Shown here: positions 5,677-6,210 of the stretch, piece after piece | Position numbering within the stretch: the stretch's first letter is position 1 | How the letters are laid out: each line of letters starts with the position of its first letter | NCBI GenBank assembly: GCA_017617775.1 | Contig: JAFZVO010000044.1 | Location: forward strand, 1-6,210 | From: Bacilli bacterium | GTDB lineage: Bacteria; Bacillota_I; Bacilli_A; RFN20; CAG-826 | Length of the DNA stretch: 6,210 bases | Direction: 5' to 3' | Notes under the pieces: generated by a model | What the model was told of the DNA's origin: nothing | Seen by the model: the letters and a program-made list of their open reading frames with translations, nothing else | The model's database searches: none | Position numbers and translations under genes: made by a program

Positions 5677-6210
5677 TTAGAAGAATCTACCGACGATATC
5701 TTTAGATGCCGCGCATGTATCTTCCATATCACCGAAGGAGATGATCTCACCAGCATAGAAGGTATTTCTTGTACCTTGTAACGCTTCGAGTCTATCATAC
5801 CAACCTTCTTGGAAGTCCTTGGAGGAGACATGTGGACAATAGTAGACTTCTTGAGCGAAGTTCTTCTTCTTCACTGGGAAGCCGACTTTCGCCATATCTT
5901 CATCCATCATCTTCATCACATCTTCATATGGGACATCTGGATCACCAGTATGATTTCTTAAAGCATAGACAGTCGCTGGGCAATCCGCTTCTAAATATTG
6001 CCATCTGTTATAGTAGACCATCGCGTGACCGAGTCTATCAGTAGTCATATTATCTAGCATATAGCCAGAGATAACTGGTGATTTGCCTTCTTCAAATTCG
6101 GCGACATAGTCACAGTATTTCTCGTGGACGATGCGGGAGAATAAGTCTTTCTCTTCTTCAGAAGCATCCGCGAAGTCTTTGAATAAGTCTAATGGTGTGG
6201 TGACTAATAA
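5677..6210 (-). CDS. Probable FAD-dependent amine-oxidase-like oxidoreductase, C-terminal part
   Basis: The frame is open from the right edge to the TAA at 5677: 177 residues of a C-terminal fragment. The first in-frame ATG, at 6060, is internal and should not be taken as the start. Near the end is NTFYAGEIISFGDMEDTC followed by SKDIVGRFF. This resembles the C-terminal FAD-contacting YAGE-type motif of flavin amine oxidases and related NAD(P)/FAD-dependent oxidoreductases, which oxidise amines or alicyclic substrates. The preceding part contains YYNRWQYLEADCPATVYALRN and is rich in acidic and aromatic residues. The dinucleotide-binding GxGxxG region would be at the N-terminus outside the window, so the assignment rests on this tail alone and no substrate can be given. 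The gene converges on the repeat-protein gene and has its own terminator. Confidence 0.55.
   Translation of the reverse strand, partial: LLVTTPLDLFKDFADASEEEKDLFSRIVHEKYCDYVAEFEEGKSPVISGYMLDNMTTDRLGHAMVYYNRWQYLEADCPATVYALRNHTGDPDVPYEDVMKMMDEDMAKVGFPVKKKNFAQEVYYCPHVSSKDFQEGWYDRLEALQGTRNTFYAGEIISFGDMEDTCAASKDIVGRFF

Noticed and set aside
5514..6044. Minus-strand frame 5514-5831 and plus-strand frame 5769-6044
   Set aside because: The first crosses two terminators and the tandem repeat; both overlap the oxidoreductase frame, which has the recognisable YAGE-type ending.

Overview
The window is moderately AT-rich bacterial DNA using the standard bacterial code: tryptophans are TGG, and TGA is the natural stop of the antitoxin gene. 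The type of P-type ATPase, the clear AAGGAGG ribosome site at 3931 and the InlB/Flg_new repeat protein point to a Bacillota- or Mycoplasmatota-related organism, perhaps an uncultured gut lineage. That assignment is inference.

Layout: (1) 1-2283, minus strand: a cation-transporting P-type ATPase whose 3' end runs off the left edge. (2) 2284-3691, minus strand: a hipBA-type toxin-antitoxin operon, with the XRE antitoxin first and overlapping the HipA-type Ser/Thr kinase toxin by 17 bases. (3) 3692-3945: a 254-base regulatory region between divergent genes. It holds the hipBA promoter, two operator-like dyads 42 bases apart, and further palindromes nearer the plus-strand gene. (4) 3946-5490, plus strand: a membrane-anchored or secreted protein of six Listeria-Bacteroides (InlB B-type) repeats, four with an exact 76-residue period. 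(5) 5491-5676: a convergent intergenic region with a terminator for each side and a tandem 15-base repeat that can fold. (6) 5677-6210, minus strand: the C-terminal end of a probable FAD-dependent amine-oxidase-like oxidoreductase, cut by the right edge.

The kinase and its repressor form the one clear functional unit. The ATPase lies 45 bases downstream of hipA on the same strand and could receive read-through, but it also has its own extended -10 element. The toxin-antitoxin pair and the repeat protein look like accessory genes between two ordinary minus-strand genes. I see no transposase, integrase, CRISPR array, tRNA or rRNA. I find no clearly new defence or mobile system. The most interesting points are the apparently leaderless, two-operator hipBA promoter, a PCGM motif where the ATPase family usually has PEGL or a relative of it, and the cysteine-bearing 76-residue repeat array.
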